DNA from: Novosphingobium sp.
Lineage (GTDB): Bacteria > Pseudomonadota > Alphaproteobacteria > Sphingomonadales > Sphingomonadaceae
Direction: 5' to 3'
Assembly (NCBI RefSeq): GCF_039595395.1
Contig: NZ_JBCNLP010000001.1
Span: forward strand, 434,001-498,000
DNA: 64,000 bases
Made by a program: the position numbers and the translations under genes. Numbering within the stretch: the stretch's first letter is position 1; every line of letters begins with the position of its first letter. Shown one piece after another: positions 7,931 through 16,619 of this stretch. Below the pieces are notes generated by a model that saw nothing but the letters and a program-made list of their open reading frames with translations, ran no database searches and was not told the DNA's origin.

Positions 7931-8503
7931 TCAATCGCGCCCGGTCCGCACGGCGCCCGTCAGTCCGTCGATGGCCGCCCAGTGCAGAGCCCCCAGCCGC
8001 CGCGCCTGCCGGGCCGACATGCCGCCCAGCGCGATCACCGGCACGCTCGCCTGTCGGGCCAGCAGGCGCCAGCGCAGCGTGCCCAGCACTGCCGCGCCCG
8101 GATGGCTGCGCGTGGCAAAGGCGGGGGAGAGCAGCACGGCATCCGCCCGCGCTCGTCCTGCCTGACCGATCTCGCGCAGCCCATGTGCGGTGGCCAGCCG
8201 AAGCCCGCGCCCCCCCGGAGCGATCAGCCGCGCCGCGCCATAGGCGCCATCGGCCCCCCAGCGCCGCGCCTGCGCCATCGATCCGGCCAGCACCGCCAGC
8301 CCGCCCCGCGCCCGGATCAGCCGGGCCAGCGTGGCAAACCGCTGGCGCCGTGCCGCCTCATCAAGGTGGTAATGGCGGAAGATCAGCCCGCTGCCGCGTG
8401 GCAGGCGGGCGATGGCGCGCTCCAGCAGGGCATCGTTGCGCGCATCGCTCACCAGCCACATGCAGGGCAGGACGAAAGGCGCAAGGGGCTGGCATTGACG
8501 CAT
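7931..8503 (-). CDS. Thiamine phosphate synthase / TenI-like protein
   Basis: A 190-residue TIM-barrel protein of the ThiE/TenI superfamily. The phosphate-binding region appears as LLSPAFATRSHPGA and VIALGGMSA, and the N-terminal strand ends in WLVSDAR. ThiE joins HMP-PP and thiazole phosphate to give thiamine phosphate; TenI-type relatives are aromatases or of unknown role. The family's canonical substrate motifs are only partly kept, so a TenI-like role is as likely. An upstream in-frame start at 8527 exists, but the ATG at 8503 leaves a 22-base divergent gap to the next gene. Confidence 0.7.
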   Translation of the reverse strand: MRQCQPLAPFVLPCMWLVSDARNDALLERAIARLPRGSGLIFRHYHLDEAARRQRFATLARLIRARGGLAVLAGSMAQARRWGADGAYGAARLIAPGGRGLRLATAHGLREIGQAGRARADAVLLSPAFATRSHPGAAVLGTLRWRLLARQASVPVIALGGMSARQARRLGALHWAAIDGLTGAVRTGRD

Positions 8504-8525
8504 CGCGGCGCTATAGCACGCGGCC

Positions 8526-9209
8526 ATGACCGTGCCACAGACTCATCCCGCGCTCGACGACATCCGCGCCCGCATCGACGCCGCCGCCCGCATCGCCCAT
8601 CGCAAAGCCGCCGATGTGACGCTGATCGCCATTTCCAAGACTCATGCCGCCGAGGCGATCACGCCGCTGATCGCCGCCGGCCAGCGCGTCTTTGGCGAGA
8701 ATCGCGTGCAGGAAGCCGCTGCCAAATGGCCTGCCCTGCGTGAGGCCACGCCTGACCTTAAGTTGCATCTGGTCGGCCAGTTGCAGTCGAACAAGGCGGA
8801 AGAGGCGGTCAGCCTGTTCGACGCCATTCACGCTCTGGACCGCATCAGCCTGGCCGATGCTCTGGCCAGGGCGATGGACAAGGTCGGGCGCCGCATCCCC
8901 TGCTTCATTCAGGTCAACATCGGCGCCGAGGAGCAGAAGGGCGGCGTTGCCATTGCCGAGCTGGGCGCTCTGCTGGCCCATGCCCGCCAGCTCGACTTGC
9001 CGCTGGCCGGTCTGATGTGCGTGCCGCCCGCCGATATCGAGGCCGCGCCCTTCTTCGCCCTGCTGGCCAAGCTGGCCGATGACCATGGGCTGACGGGTAC
9101 GCCCGAAGGCGGGCTCTCCATGGGGATGAGCGGCGATTTCGAAACCGCGATCCAGCTTGGCGCCAGCCATATTCGCGTTGGTTCGGCACTGTTCGGGGCT
9201 CGGGGGTGA
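8526..9209 (+). CDS. YggS-family pyridoxal phosphate homeostasis protein
   Basis: A 227-residue PLP-binding protein with an alanine-racemase-like barrel. IAISKTH holds the PLP lysine (K38), and FGENRVQEA, LHLVGQLQSNKA and GMSGDFETAI are family blocks. These proteins buffer free pyridoxal phosphate and lack a strong catalytic activity of their own. It is the first gene of a tightly packed operon whose next product, BioF, and last product, BioA, are PLP enzymes. That is a sensible functional link. Its stop overlaps the bioF GTG. Confidence 0.92.
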   Translation: MTVPQTHPALDDIRARIDAAARIAHRKAADVTLIAISKTHAAEAITPLIAAGQRVFGENRVQEAAAKWPALREATPDLKLHLVGQLQSNKAEEAVSLFDAIHALDRISLADALARAMDKVGRRIPCFIQVNIGAEEQKGGVAIAELGALLAHARQLDLPLAGLMCVPPADIEAAPFFALLAKLADDHGLTGTPEGGLSMGMSGDFETAIQLGASHIRVGSALFGARG

Positions 9210-10369
9210 GCGGCCCGGCGGGCGCCCCACGGAATTTGGGGGTGGGTGGTCTGCTGGGGGCTCAGGAACAGGATCTGGCGGCGCTGGCCGCGCGCGACCG
9301 GCTGCGCAGGCTGAGTCCGCGTGCGGGGGTGGATTTCGCCTCCAACGATTATCTCGGCTTGGCGGAGAGCGGTCTGCTGGCCGATGCCGCGCGTGAGGCG
9401 CTGGATCGCGGCGTGCCGGTCGGGTCGGCCGGATCGCGCCTGCTGCGCGGCAACCACCCGGAGCATGAGGCGCTGGAAGAGGACGCCGCGCGTTTCTTTG
9501 GCGCCGAAGCCGCGCTGTTCCTGCCCACCGGCTACACCGCCAATTCGGCGCTGCTGGCCACCATGCCCCAGCGCGGCGACCAGATTTTCGCCGATGCGCT
9601 GATCCACGCCAGTTGCCACGAAGGCCTGCGCCTGACCCGTGCGGGCTTTACGCTGGTGCCTCATGGCGATGCCGAGGCCTTCGATGCGGCCATCGCGGCA
9701 TGGCGCGCGCAGGGTGGCACAGGCCGGGCATGGATCGTGGTCGAATCGCTCTATTCGATGGATGGCGATATCGCGCCTCTCTCCGCCCTGCTGACCGTGG
9801 CCGAACGCCATGACGCGCTGATGGTGGTGGATGAAGCCCATGCCACTGGCATCCTCGGCCCCGGCGGGCGCGGGCTGGTAGCGTCGCTGCCCTCGCGCGA
9901 GCGGATCATCACGCTGCACACGCTCGGCAAGGCGCTGGGCTGTGAAGGCGCACTGCTGGCGGGCCCGCGCGTGATGCGCGACTTTCTCGTCAACCGTGCG
10001 CGCGGCTTTATCTTTTCCACCGCGCCCTCGCCGCTCAATGCCGCGATCGGGCGAGCCAGCCTTCAGCTTTGCGAAAGGGCGGACGATCTGCGCGAGGATC
10101 TGCGCGCGCGCATCGCTCTGGCCGAAAGTCTGCTGGTCCCGCTGGGCGCTCAGAGCCATGGCACGCCGATCATGCCGCTGATTCTTGGCACCGACGCCCG
10201 CGCCATGGCCGTGGCGGGGCAGTTGCAGGCCGCCGGTTTCGATGTGCGCGGCATCCGCCCCCCCACCGTGCCCGAGGGCACCGCGCGGCTGCGCATCGTC
10301 ATCACCCGCAACGCCGCGCCCGAGCAGATTGCCGCGCTGGCCGATGCGTTGAAGAAAGCTCTGGCATGA
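9206..10369 (+). CDS. bioF: 8-amino-7-oxononanoate synthase
   Basis: A 387-residue fold-type I PLP enzyme that condenses pimeloyl-ACP with alanine in biotin synthesis. Visible signatures are FASNDYLGLA near the N-terminus, SAGSRLLRGNHPEHE, VVDEAHATGILG and HTLGKALGCEGA with the PLP lysine at about residue 240. It begins with GTG overlapping the stop of the PLP homeostasis gene, and its own stop overlaps bioD (ATGA), so translation looks coupled through the operon. Confidence 0.95.
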   Translation: MSGPAGAPRNLGVGGLLGAQEQDLAALAARDRLRRLSPRAGVDFASNDYLGLAESGLLADAAREALDRGVPVGSAGSRLLRGNHPEHEALEEDAARFFGAEAALFLPTGYTANSALLATMPQRGDQIFADALIHASCHEGLRLTRAGFTLVPHGDAEAFDAAIAAWRAQGGTGRAWIVVESLYSMDGDIAPLSALLTVAERHDALMVVDEAHATGILGPGGRGLVASLPSRERIITLHTLGKALGCEGALLAGPRVMRDFLVNRARGFIFSTAPSPLNAAIGRASLQLCERADDLREDLRARIALAESLLVPLGAQSHGTPIMPLILGTDARAMAVAGQLQAAGFDVRGIRPPTVPEGTARLRIVITRNAAPEQIAALADALKKALA

Positions 10370-11010
10370 GTGCTTACATCGTCACCGGCACCGACACCGG
10401 CATCGGCAAGACCGTCTTCTCTGCCGCCCTGACCGGCGCCCTGCAGCGCAAATATGGGAAGGCCCGCTACTGGAAGCCGGTGCAGGCCGGCATCGAGGAG
10501 GTGACCGACAGCGAGGCCCTGACGCAGCTTGCCCCCGGCGCGCTGATCCTGCCCGAAGCCTATCGTCTGGTCACCCCCGCCTCGCCCCATCTGGCGGCGC
10601 GGATCGACGAGGTGAAGCTTGACCCCGCCAGGCTGGCCCTGCCCGACGGCGAGGGCCCGCTGGTGGTGGAAGGCGCGGGCGGTGCTCTGGTGCCGCTGAT
10701 CGCCCCGCCAGAGGGCGAGGGGCTGCTCTATGCCGATCTCTTCGCGCGCTGGGCGCTGCCGGTGGTGGTGGTGGCCCGCACCGGCCTTGGCACCATCAAT
10801 CACACGCTGCTCACCATCGAGGCCCTGCGTGCCCGCAAGGTGGCCATCACCGGCATCGCCTTTGTGGGCGAGCCGCATGAGGAAAACGAGGCGGTCATCC
10901 CGGCGCTGTCGGGCGTGCCCCGTCTTGGTCGCCTGCCGCTGCTGGCCGAGGTGACGGCGGCTACGCTGGCGCAGGCCTTCGACGAAGGCTTCAAGGACTG
11001 GGCGCTATGA
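10366..11010 (+). CDS. bioD: ATP-dependent dethiobiotin synthetase
   Basis: A 214-residue P-loop enzyme that forms the ureido ring of dethiobiotin. The P-loop GTDTGIGKT is at the N-terminus, then YWKPVQAG, VVEGAGGALVPL and VVVARTGLGTINHTLL, all typical of BioD. It sits between bioF and bioA with four-base overlaps at both ends. Slightly short for the family (usually 220-230) but complete. Confidence 0.95.
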   Translation: MSAYIVTGTDTGIGKTVFSAALTGALQRKYGKARYWKPVQAGIEEVTDSEALTQLAPGALILPEAYRLVTPASPHLAARIDEVKLDPARLALPDGEGPLVVEGAGGALVPLIAPPEGEGLLYADLFARWALPVVVVARTGLGTINHTLLTIEALRARKVAITGIAFVGEPHEENEAVIPALSGVPRLGRLPLLAEVTAATLAQAFDEGFKDWAL

Positions 11011-12278
11011 CGGGCTCCCCCATCTGGCACCCCTTCACCCAGCACGGCCTCAACGAGCCGATCCCGCTGGTGACCCATGCCGAGGGCGCCAGCCTGTACA
11101 CGGCGGATGGCACGCGCGTGGTCGATGCCATCTCCAGTTGGTGGGTGACGACGCATGGCCATGCCCATCCGCGCATCGCCGCCGCCATTGCAGAGCAGGC
11201 GGGCAAGCTGGATCAGTTGATCTTCGCCGGATGGACTCACCAGCCCGCGCAGACCGTGGCCGAAGGGCTGGTCGAGATGGTTGGCAAGGCTCTGGGCGAG
11301 GGCGCGCTGCCCTATGTGTTTTTCTCCGACTCAGGCTCCACCTGCGTGGAAGTGGCGCTGAAGATGGCGCTGGGCCACTGGTCGCATCGCGGGGAAGGTC
11401 GTCACCGTATTCTGGTGATGCAGCACTCCTACCACGGCGACACCATCGGCGCGATGAGTGTGGGCGAGCGCGGCGTCTACAACGCCGCCTATGCCCCGCT
11501 GCTCTTCGACGTGGGCGTGATCCCCTATCCGCACCCCGGTGCCGAACAGGCCACTTATGACGCGCTGGAGCGCGAATGCCGCGCCCACGCCGCCGCCTTC
11601 ATCGTCGAGCCGCTGATTCTCGGCGCGGGCGGCATGCTGTTCTACCCGCCGCATGTGCTGGCCGAGATGGCCCGCATCTGCGCCGCGCATGGCGTCTTGC
11701 TGATCGCCGATGAGGTGATGACCGGCTGGGGCCGTACCGGTACTTTCCTCGCCTGCGAGCAGGCGGGGGTTGCGCCCGATATCCTCTGCCTCGCCAAGGG
11801 GCTGACCGGTGGTTCCATGCCGCTCGCCGTCACGCTGGCCAGCGAGGCGATCTACCAGTCGCACTATTCCACCGACCGCGCGAAGACCTTCTACCACTCC
11901 TCCAGCTACACCGCGAACCCCATCGCCTGCGCGGCGGCCTGCGCCAATCTGGCGATCTGGCGCGAGGAACCGGTGCGCGAGCGGATCGCTCTGCTGGCCG
12001 AGCGCCAGGCCGCCGGTGCCGCCATGCTGGCGCAGGTGAAGGGCATCGCCAATGCCCGCACCTGTGGCACGATTCTGGCGCTGGACTATGTGGTGGAGGG
12101 GGCGGGCTATTTGTCCTCGCTTCAGCCGCGCCTGCTGGCGTTTTTCCGTGAGGCTGGGCTGTTGATCCGGCCTCTGGGGAACACCGCCTATCTGATGCCG
12201 CCCTATTGCATCTCCGAAGAGGATCTGGGGCGGTGCCATCAGGCTTTGGCTGAGGCGGTTAAGTTGGTGAAGGGATAA
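11007..12278 (+). CDS. bioA: Adenosylmethionine-8-amino-7-oxononanoate aminotransferase
   Basis: A 423-residue class III aminotransferase that makes 7,8-diaminopelargonic acid using S-adenosylmethionine. Motifs include SSWWVTTHGHAHP, FFSDSGSTCVEVALKMA, LLIADEVMTGWGRTG and CLAKGLTGG with the PLP lysine at about residue 264. It is the last gene of the operon; bioB is not adjacent and is not elsewhere in the window. A dispersed repeat begins 8 bases after its stop. Confidence 0.95.
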   Translation: MTGSPIWHPFTQHGLNEPIPLVTHAEGASLYTADGTRVVDAISSWWVTTHGHAHPRIAAAIAEQAGKLDQLIFAGWTHQPAQTVAEGLVEMVGKALGEGALPYVFFSDSGSTCVEVALKMALGHWSHRGEGRHRILVMQHSYHGDTIGAMSVGERGVYNAAYAPLLFDVGVIPYPHPGAEQATYDALERECRAHAAAFIVEPLILGAGGMLFYPPHVLAEMARICAAHGVLLIADEVMTGWGRTGTFLACEQAGVAPDILCLAKGLTGGSMPLAVTLASEAIYQSHYSTDRAKTFYHSSSYTANPIACAAACANLAIWREEPVRERIALLAERQAAGAAMLAQVKGIANARTCGTILALDYVVEGAGYLSSLQPRLLAFFREAGLLIRPLGNTAYLMPPYCISEEDLGRCHQALAEAVKLVKG

Positions 12279-12286
12279 GGAGAAAG

Positions 12287-12500
12287 TGCGAGGGGGTTAC
12301 CCCCTCGCGCTCCCGGAACGTCTCCCGACGAGAGGGCGTTGGCGCCGAAGGGAAGCGCCCCAACTCTCCACCTGCGCGACCTAAAGCGCCGCAGGCTTTA
12401 AGAATTTATCTGCCTGCGGCGCTGCAACGTTGCTCCAAGGCCGAACCCGATGCGCAACGCAGACAAATAATGGGAGCGCGAGGGTGTAACACCCTCGCAT
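12287..12500. repeat. Dispersed palindromic element family I, copy 1
   Basis: One of eight related elements in this window. Layout: an end hairpin with arms GCGAGGGGG and CCCCCTCGC, then GCGCTCCC; a middle part with a hairpin of arms close to GCGCCGCAGGC and GCCTGCGGCGC around a variable loop; then AAGGCCGAACCC, a GGGAGCGC that pairs with GCGCTCCC, and a closing hairpin with arms GCGAGGGTG and CACCCTCGC. The two ends are thus inverted copies of each other and each is itself palindromic. It has no open frame of note. This copy fills the gap between the convergent bioA and secreted-protein genes, 8 and 13 bases from their stops. Confidence 0.9.
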
Positions 12501-12513
12501 TCACCTTTTCTTC

Positions 12514-13188
12514 CTACTTCGGCGCCGCTTTGAATTTATCCGGCACCACACTGCGCCCCAGCGATTCCGGGCTGAACATGTCGCTATCGGGCAGAGCGCG
12601 GTCCAGCCCGGTCGAGGTCATGGTCAGCGTCACCGACCCAGGTTGATCGACATTGGCGTAGGTCACGCCCAGAATCACGCCATCGCCTGACACATCATAG
12701 GTGCGGATATCGCTGGCGTCGGTCAGGCGCACGCGGTCGAAGGCGCCGAGGTGGCCGTCGATCCGCCCGAGGTACTCGGACTGACGCACGGGGCGGTTGG
12801 CATTGATCCCGCAGGCGGCCTTGGCGACGGCCGGGCCCGAGACGATCTGCCCGGTTTCCAGCGACAGGTCGATCCCGCGCATGGCCGAGCAATCCGCGAT
12901 CATGCGGTCGCGCGGGGTTTCCACGCGGTGCCAGTTGCCGCGGTTGAACTCGGCGGACCATTCCTCGGAGGCCTCGCCGCGTTGGGGCGTCAGGCGGTTC
13001 CAGTAGTAGACGGCATAGGTCGCGCGCGTGGTATGGGTGCGGCTGACGATGGGGGCGACAAGGCCCACGGCGGCCTGCACGGGATTATCGGCCCGCACGA
13101 TTGTGGGCAAAGCGGCTGTGAGCGGGGCTGCGCACAGCAGGGTCACGGCGGCAAGAGCGGCCCCCCGGGCGCGCATGCTGATGGTCAT
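12514..13188 (-). CDS. Secreted hypothetical protein
   Basis: A 224-residue protein with a clear signal peptide (MRARGAALAAVTLLCAAPLTA) and a mature domain with a single Cys pair candidate (ADCSAMRG, KAACGIN). The rest alternates polar strands (DIRTYDVSGDGVILGVTY), suggesting a beta-rich periplasmic fold. I do not recognise the family. It lies downstream of pyk on the same strand, with about 150 bases and two hairpins between them, so it is probably transcribed separately. Confidence 0.7.
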   Translation of the reverse strand: MTISMRARGAALAAVTLLCAAPLTAALPTIVRADNPVQAAVGLVAPIVSRTHTTRATYAVYYWNRLTPQRGEASEEWSAEFNRGNWHRVETPRDRMIADCSAMRGIDLSLETGQIVSGPAVAKAACGINANRPVRQSEYLGRIDGHLGAFDRVRLTDASDIRTYDVSGDGVILGVTYANVDQPGSVTLTMTSTGLDRALPDSDMFSPESLGRSVVPDKFKAAPK

Positions 13189-13196
13189 ATTTTATC

Positions 13197-13228
13197 CTCT
13201 CCCCCCGAAAGGCGGGTTGGGGAGAGGG
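13197..13228. other. Hairpin just upstream of the secreted-protein gene
   Basis: Arms CTCTCCCC and GGGGAGAG enclose an inner CCCG/CGGG stem. It lies 9 bases before the ATG of the secreted-protein gene when read on the minus strand. It could affect translation or be an eroded terminator, and has no T-run. Confidence 0.4.
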
Positions 13229-13300
13229 TATCACGCGATTGTCATCATGCAAGAGGATTGCGGAACAAGCCTGTTTGCCTTGGGTATTGTTGCGTGAAGG

Positions 13301-13330
13301 GGGCGAGAGCGCGACCCCGCGCTCTCGCCC
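13301..13330 (-). terminator. Hairpin after pyruvate kinase
   Basis: A perfect 13-pair GC-rich stem (arms GGGCGAGAGCGCG and CGCGCTCTCGCCC, four-base loop) begins 8 bases beyond the pyk stop on the minus strand. No T-run follows, so it may stabilise the 3' end or act with Rho instead of being a classical intrinsic terminator. Confidence 0.55.
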
Positions 13331-13338
13331 GATTCCTG

Positions 13339-14814
13339 TCAGCCCTCGTGCTTTTCCAGCTCGTTGCCGGCCAGAGTCACCACATGCAGCAGGTTGGTCG
13401 CGCCCGGCGTGCCGAAGGGAACGCCCGCCAGAGCGATCAGCTTGGCGCCGGCCTCGCCGAAGCCATGGCGCAGGGCCATGCGCTTGCCCTTGGCGATCAT
13501 CTCCTCGAAGCTGCCGATGTCCTTGGTGTGGACAGCGTGAGCGCCCCACAGCAGGGCCGCCTTGCGCGCGGTCTTCAGGCTGGGGGTCAGCACCAGCATC
13601 GGGGCGGCGGGGCGTTCGCGGGCCACGCGGCGCGCGGTCGAGCCGCTGGCGGTGAAGACGATGATCCCGGCGATCGACACGGTCTCCGCGATCGAGGCGC
13701 TGGCCTTGGCCAGAGCGTCGGCGGTGGTGGCATCGGCCTCGATCTCGGCCAGATGGATGCGGCGGCGGTAGGTGACGTCCTTTTCCACCTGCGAGGCGAT
13801 GCGGTGCATGATCGTCACCGCTTCTTCCGGCCACTGACCGCTGGCGGTTTCGGCCGAGAGCATCACCACATCGGCGCCATCATAGACGGCGTTGGCCACG
13901 TCGGAGACTTCGGCGCGGGTGGGGGCGGGGCTCTCGATCATCGATTCGAGCATCTGCGTCGCCACGATGACGGGCTTGCCGCTGCGGCGGGTGGTTTCCA
14001 CGATCAGCTTCTGGATCGGGGGCACCTCTTCCGGGTTCAGCTCGACGCCAAGGTCACCGCGGGCGACCATCACGCCGTCCGACAGGTTGATGATGTCATC
14101 GAGGCTTTCGACGGCGGCGGGCTTCTCGATCTTGGCGACCAGAGCGCCATGGCCGCCCATCAGCTTGCGGGCCTCGGCGACGTCCTCGGCGCGCTGCACG
14201 AAGGAGAGGCCGATCCAGTCGACCTGCTGCTGCACGGCAAAGGCCAGATCGCGGCGGTCCTTCTCGGTCAGTGCGGGGATCGGCACCACGGCGTCGGGCA
14301 CGTTCACGCCCTTGCGGTCCGAGATCACGCCGCCGACATCCGCCGAGCACAGGATCTCGTTCTCGTCGGCGCGGATCACGCGCAGCTTGAGCTTGCCGTC
14401 GTCGATCAGCAGGCGCTGACCCTTCTTGAGGATGCCGAACAGCTCCGGGTGAGGCAGGCAGACGCGGTTTTCATCGCCCGGCTCGGGGTTGCGGTCCAGC
14501 GTGAAGTGGCCCGAGTGGCGGATCACGGCGCGGCCATCCTTGAAGGTGCCGACGCGCAGCTTGGGGCCCTGCAGATCGCACAGGATCGAGATCGGGCGGC
14601 CGAATTCCTTCTCCGCCTCGCGCACATTGGCGATGGTCTGGGCGTGAGTGGGGTGGTCGCCATGGCTCATGTTGACGCGGAAGGCGTCGGCACCGGCGCG
14701 GATCAGCTTGCGGATCATCTCGATGTCGCGGCTGGCCGGGCCCAGGGTTGCGAGAATCTTGACCTTGCGGCCGCGTGGATCGAGCTTGTGCGAGGGAGAC
14801 GTAGACACGCTCAA
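13339..14814 (-). CDS. pyk: Pyruvate kinase
   Basis: A 491-residue protein converting phosphoenolpyruvate and ADP to pyruvate and ATP. The N-terminal barrel begins RKVKILATLGPASRD and carries FRVNMSHGDH and CDLQGPKLRVG; the metal/PEP-binding signature VMVARGDLGVEL and VIVATQMLESMI follow. The C-terminal allosteric domain includes ITAR-like threonine-rich loops (VFTASGSTARRVA). Length is normal. It is transcribed away from the DUF1244 gene, and the roughly 100-base gap at 14815-14914 must hold both promoters. Confidence 0.95.
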   Translation of the reverse strand: MSVSTSPSHKLDPRGRKVKILATLGPASRDIEMIRKLIRAGADAFRVNMSHGDHPTHAQTIANVREAEKEFGRPISILCDLQGPKLRVGTFKDGRAVIRHSGHFTLDRNPEPGDENRVCLPHPELFGILKKGQRLLIDDGKLKLRVIRADENEILCSADVGGVISDRKGVNVPDAVVPIPALTEKDRRDLAFAVQQQVDWIGLSFVQRAEDVAEARKLMGGHGALVAKIEKPAAVESLDDIINLSDGVMVARGDLGVELNPEEVPPIQKLIVETTRRSGKPVIVATQMLESMIESPAPTRAEVSDVANAVYDGADVVMLSAETASGQWPEEAVTIMHRIASQVEKDVTYRRRIHLAEIEADATTADALAKASASIAETVSIAGIIVFTASGSTARRVARERPAAPMLVLTPSLKTARKAALLWGAHAVHTKDIGSFEEMIAKGKRMALRHGFGEAGAKLIALAGVPFGTPGATNLLHVVTLAGNELEKHEG

Positions 14815-14914
14815 AATTCCTTCCCGGCGTTTCGTGGGCTATAAGGCTGGTTGTGATCGGCCTTGTGACGGCTGTCCATGACAAAGACGCGGCGAAAACC
14901 CAAGGATCATTGCC

Positions 14915-15244
14915 ATGAATATGAATGCGAATGAAAACACGGTCGATCCAGTGGATTCCCTGAGTGACGCGCAGGCTGCAGCCGCTTTTCGTCGGCTCGT
15001 GCGGCATTTGCGGCATCGCCACGATGCGCAGAACATCGATCTGATGGGACTGGCCGGTTTCTGCCGCAACTGTCTGGCCGACTGGATCGTGGAAGCGGGC
15101 GCGCCGCTGGACAAGGCGCAGGCCCGCGAGGCGATCCACGGGATGAGCGCGGCGGACTGGAAAGAGCGCTATCAGACCCCCGCCACCGCCGAGCAGCTCG
15201 CCCGCATGGAGGAGAGCATGAAGCGCAACGCCATGGTGGATTGA
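14915..15244 (+). CDS. DUF1244 family protein
   Basis: A 109-residue protein with the DUF1244 core AFRRLVRHLRHRHDAQNIDLMGLAGFC, here seen as FRRLVRHLRHR, NIDLMGLAGFCRNCL and ADWIVEAG. The two Cys in GFCRNC are conserved in the family. Biochemical function is unknown. It is common next to DUF2312/GapR genes in alphaproteobacteria, as here. Confidence 0.85.
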   Translation: MNMNANENTVDPVDSLSDAQAAAAFRRLVRHLRHRHDAQNIDLMGLAGFCRNCLADWIVEAGAPLDKAQAREAIHGMSAADWKERYQTPATAEQLARMEESMKRNAMVD

Positions 15245-15377
15245 GAGGGGCGATTGAGGCGGGGTGAGGCGCCTGCAAGGCCGATCCTTGGGGATTCCCG
15301 TTCATGGCCTCTTTTCGTTCCGAGCGAGCGCGGCTATCGGACGGCGCAACTGATTCACCGATTCACGGAGACGTACC

Positions 15378-15617
15378 ATGGCCGAAATGGCAGCCGACGA
15401 CCGCCTGCGCCTGCTGATCGAGCGCATCGAGCGCCTCGAAGAGGAAAAGAAGGGCATTCAGGACGACATCAAGGACGTCTATCTGGAGGGCAAGGCCACC
15501 GGTTACGACCCCAAGGCGATGCGCCAGGTGGTCCGCATCCGCAAGATGAAGCCCGATGACCGCAAGGAACAGGAAGCGATCCTGGAGGTTTACCTGAACG
15601 CTCTGGGCATTTCCTGA
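15378..15617 (+). CDS. gapR: GapR-type nucleoid-associated protein (DUF2312)
   Basis: A 79-residue helical protein. The sequence LRLLIERIERLEEEKKGI, followed by VYLEGKATGYDPKAMRQVV and IRKMKPDDRKEQE, matches the DUF2312 family. In Caulobacter this protein, GapR, encircles overtwisted AT-rich DNA ahead of polymerases and stimulates topoisomerases. Length and the short coiled coil agree with that family. A clear Shine-Dalgarno (GGAGA) precedes the ATG. A palindromic repeat starts within 10 bases of its stop. Confidence 0.88.
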   Translation: MAEMAADDRLRLLIERIERLEEEKKGIQDDIKDVYLEGKATGYDPKAMRQVVRIRKMKPDDRKEQEAILEVYLNALGIS

Positions 15618-15621
15618 TCTG

Positions 15622-15727
15622 ACATCCGGCTTTCAGCCGGATGTGCGGCACCGGCCCACTCCTCCGGCCCGGCCACCCACAACATACCATGGATGGGTGG
15701 CCGGCCGGAGGCGTGAACCGGTGCCGC
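15622..15727. repeat. Palindromic element family II, copy A
   Basis: A compound element of about 105 bases. It has a first hairpin (arms ACATCCGGCT and AGCCGGATGT), then GCGGCACCGGCC, CCGGCCACCCACA and a mirror half (GGTGGCCGGCCGG, CCGGTGCCGC), so that the second part also folds back on itself. The same layout recurs at 31377-31486. It lies between gapR and yebC, and the first hairpin may double as the gapR terminator. Bases 15728-15848 hold only the yebC leader. Confidence 0.75.
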
Positions 15728-15848
15728 GTTGCAATCTGCGTGGCAGATTGGCCGACAAGAAGCCGAAAAACGGCTTCCGATTGCCCTTATGGCGCGGTTT
15801 CGCTAGGGGGCTTGCAACCACAGCCTCAAGCAAGACAAAGCGGACACC

Positions 15849-16613
15849 ATGGCAGGCCATTCCAAATTCAAGAACATCATGCACCGCAAGGGCGCTCAGG
15901 ATAAGAAGCGTTCGGCGCAGTTTTCGAAATTGTCGCGCGAAATCACCGTCGCGGCCAAGATGGGCATGCCCGATCCGGACATGAACCCCCGCCTGCGCGC
16001 CGCCGTCAACGCGGCCAAGGCCCAGTCGATGCCCAAGGACAACATCCAGCGCGCCATCGACAAGGCGAGCAAGGGCGACGGCGAGAACTACGAGGAAGTG
16101 CGCTACGAGGGTTACGGCCCCGGCGGCGTGGCGATCATCGTGGAAGCGCTGACCGACAACCGCAACCGCACCGCCACCAACGTGCGCACTGCCTTCGCCA
16201 AGAATGGCGGTAATCTGGGCGCCAGCGGCGCTGTGTCGCACGGTTTCGACCGCCTCGGCCTGATCGAATACCCGGGCGCCGTGGGCGATGAGGACAAGGT
16301 CCTCGAAGCCGCCATCGAGGCCGGCGCCGAAGACGTCGAATCCGATATGGGCGACGGCGACGAGAACCCCGGCAGCCACCAGATCTGGGTGGCCGTCGAT
16401 TCGCTGCACCCCGTCGCGCGCGAGCTGGAAAAGGTCCTCGGTGAAGCCGAGGGCGTGAAGCTGGCCTGGCGCCCGACGCTGAAGACCACCGTGGACGCCG
16501 ACACCGCCACCACGCTGCTCAAGCTGATCGACGTGCTGGACGACGATGACGACGTGCAGACCGTCTGGGGCAACTATGACATCCCCGACGAGGTGATGGA
16601 AAAGCTGGGCTAA
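15849..16613 (+). CDS. yebC: YebC/PmpR family protein
   Basis: A 254-residue protein starting MAGHSKFKNIMHRKGAQDKK, the family signature, with GYGPGGVAIIVEALTDN and FAKNGGNLGASGAVSH further on. Members are described as DNA-binding regulators, and more recently as factors that relieve ribosome stalling on proline runs (the mitochondrial relative is TACO1). It stands directly upstream of ruvC, a placement seen in very many bacteria. Confidence 0.95.
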   Translation: MAGHSKFKNIMHRKGAQDKKRSAQFSKLSREITVAAKMGMPDPDMNPRLRAAVNAAKAQSMPKDNIQRAIDKASKGDGENYEEVRYEGYGPGGVAIIVEALTDNRNRTATNVRTAFAKNGGNLGASGAVSHGFDRLGLIEYPGAVGDEDKVLEAAIEAGAEDVESDMGDGDENPGSHQIWVAVDSLHPVARELEKVLGEAEGVKLAWRPTLKTTVDADTATTLLKLIDVLDDDDDVQTVWGNYDIPDEVMEKLG

Positions 16614-16619
16614 CACCCG

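Noticed and set aside
12315..12340. GGAAC-N17-CGTT inside repeat copy 1 looks like an EcfG promoter.
   Set aside because: The other repeat copies do not keep it, and a transcript would run antisense into the secreted-protein gene. It is most likely chance within the repeat.
12751..14844. A 697-residue plus-strand frame over pyruvate kinase.
   Set aside because: It lies antisense to an unmistakable pyk gene; its His/Asp/Gly-rich product is typical of a GC-rich shadow frame.
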